Positions 63,266-64,000 of a stretch of DNA of 64,000 nt are shown here, in pieces. This DNA comes from Clostridium sp. MD294 (GTDB taxonomy: Bacteria; Bacillota; Clostridia; Lachnospirales; Anaerotignaceae), in the NCBI RefSeq assembly GCF_000364165.2, contig NZ_CP097810.1:1054001-1118000 (forward strand), written 5' to 3'. The notes under the pieces were generated by a model, which was not told the origin of the DNA, searched no databases, and worked only from the letters and a program-made list of their open reading frames with translations. Numbering within the stretch: position 1 is the first letter of the stretch; every line of letters begins with the position of its first letter. The translations under genes and the position numbers were made by a program.

Positions 63266-64000
63266 GTGAAACTTTTTACATATGTATATGAAGGACAACA
63301 AAAAGTAGGCGTGATGGATAAACAAGGAAAAAATATCATACCATTAGCTGAAAAAGATATGCAAACATTAATAGAAAATTGGTCAGAACAAAAACGAAAA
63401 GAAATCGAAGTACTTTTAAAAACAGAAAAAGGTGTTGCTTTGGAACAAGTGCAGTTAAAGGCACCTATTCCTCACCCAAAACAAGATGTTATTTGTCTTG
63501 GCATAAATTACATGGCACACGCAGAAGAGTCTGCCAGATATAAAGAGGAAGCATTTGGAGGAGAACGTCCTAAAGCAATTTATTTTTCAAAAAGAGTAAA
63601 TGAAGCTGTAGCAGATAAAGAGCCTATACAAGGGCATTTTGATATTGTAGAAAGTCTGGATTATGAAGTAGAGCTAGCTGTTGTAATAGGTAAAGATGCA
63701 AAAAATGTAGCAAAAAAAGATGTTTTTGATTATGTGTTTGGATATACTATATTAAATGATGTCAGTGCAAGAAATTTGCAAACTTCTCATAAACAATGGT
63801 ATTTTGGTAAAAGCCTTGATGGATTTACACCAATAGGCCCATGTATTGTTACAAAAGAAGAATTTCAAAACCCTCCAGCACTTTCCATAAAATCTTATGT
63901 CAATGGAGAATTAAGACAAAATAGTACAACAGATTTATTAATATTTGGTATTGCCCATGTAGTAAGTGAACTTTCTCAAGGTATGACATTACAAGCGGGC
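63266..64000 (+). CDS. Fumarylacetoacetate hydrolase family protein (3' end missing)
   Basis: FAH-family enzymes are Mg2+-dependent hydrolases or decarboxylases acting on diketo acids. Seen in the first 245 codons: a short N-terminal domain, GINYMAHAEE at about 81, the metal-binding acid pair in DYEVELAVVIGKDA at about 132, and the loop NDVSARNLQ at about 162. The start is GTG with AAGGAGG 7 nt upstream. The gene runs off the window. It is divergent from argGH. Substrate unknown: members range from acylpyruvases to 2-hydroxyhepta-diene isomerases. Confidence 0.9.
   Translation, partial: MKLFTYVYEGQQKVGVMDKQGKNIIPLAEKDMQTLIENWSEQKRKEIEVLLKTEKGVALEQVQLKAPIPHPKQDVICLGINYMAHAEESARYKEEAFGGERPKAIYFSKRVNEAVADKEPIQGHFDIVESLDYEVELAVVIGKDAKNVAKKDVFDYVFGYTILNDVSARNLQTSHKQWYFGKSLDGFTPIGPCIVTKEEFQNPPALSIKSYVNGELRQNSTTDLLIFGIAHVVSELSQGMTLQAG

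Noticed and set aside
1-64000. CRISPR array
   Set aside because: No set of regularly spaced direct repeats with unique spacers and no cas genes were seen; the only tandem repeats are within the acidic protein gene and the short integrase-site doublets.

Overview
The window comes from an AT-rich, Gram-positive anaerobe, most likely a clostridial Bacillota (Lachnospirales-like). The evidence is a complete Rnf ferredoxin:NAD+ oxidoreductase operon, the redox repressor Rex, T-box and S-box (SAM-I) leaders, a CotS-like spore-coat kinase-fold protein, MocR and ABC-F proteins, AAGGAGG-type ribosome sites, and tRNA genes without encoded CCA next to a CCA-adding enzyme. The genus cannot be fixed from sequence alone.

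Layout. 1-2482 (minus): cell-shape genes mreC (cut by the window edge) and mreB, then a Maf-type nucleotide pyrophosphatase. 2658-4667: a chemoreceptor. 4829-9807 (minus): rnfCDGEAB with its own promoter and terminator. 10480-14875 (plus): a MocR regulator, then alaS behind a T-box leader. 15115-17860: small secreted or anchored proteins, including a tandemly duplicated pair, and a TraX-like membrane protein. 17962-21599: rex divergent from an ABC-F ATPase and a two-gene LysO-type exporter; the rex and ABC-F promoters share a Rex-like palindrome. 21600-22217: a probable structured RNA and tRNA-Leu(CAG). 22440-29037: a sensing cluster made of a hybrid histidine kinase, a lipoprotein solute-binding protein without permeases, and a diguanylate cyclase. 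29119-36160: metK with an S-box leader, recD2, a ComF-like gene, thyA, folA. 36246-38103: two secreted copper-amine-oxidase-N-domain proteins, one with a long acidic repeat. 38700-39923: sstT.

40921-55625 is an integrated element of about 14.7 kb inserted in tRNA-Lys(CTT). It is bounded by about 90-bp direct repeats made of the tRNA 3' half plus its terminator, and carries paired ATTGCAGTA repeats near each end. It encodes an Rpn-type nuclease, an FtsK-like ATPase, a Rep-like protein, a large membrane protein with a zinc-finger-like motif, an XRE regulator, a zinc-ribbon amidoligase / class II glutamine amidotransferase / zinc-ribbon amidoligase cassette, an excisionase and a tyrosine integrase. 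Five of its genes carry an in-frame stop and several regions are degraded IS or WYL genes, so the element looks immobilised. The amidoligase cassette is the strongest candidate for a little-described biochemical system.

55854-64000 returns to chromosomal genes: bacteriohemerythrin, cca, a CotS-like protein, an HNH nuclease, a WD40-like protein, argGH (minus) with a clear promoter, and the start of a fumarylacetoacetate-hydrolase-family gene cut by the window end.
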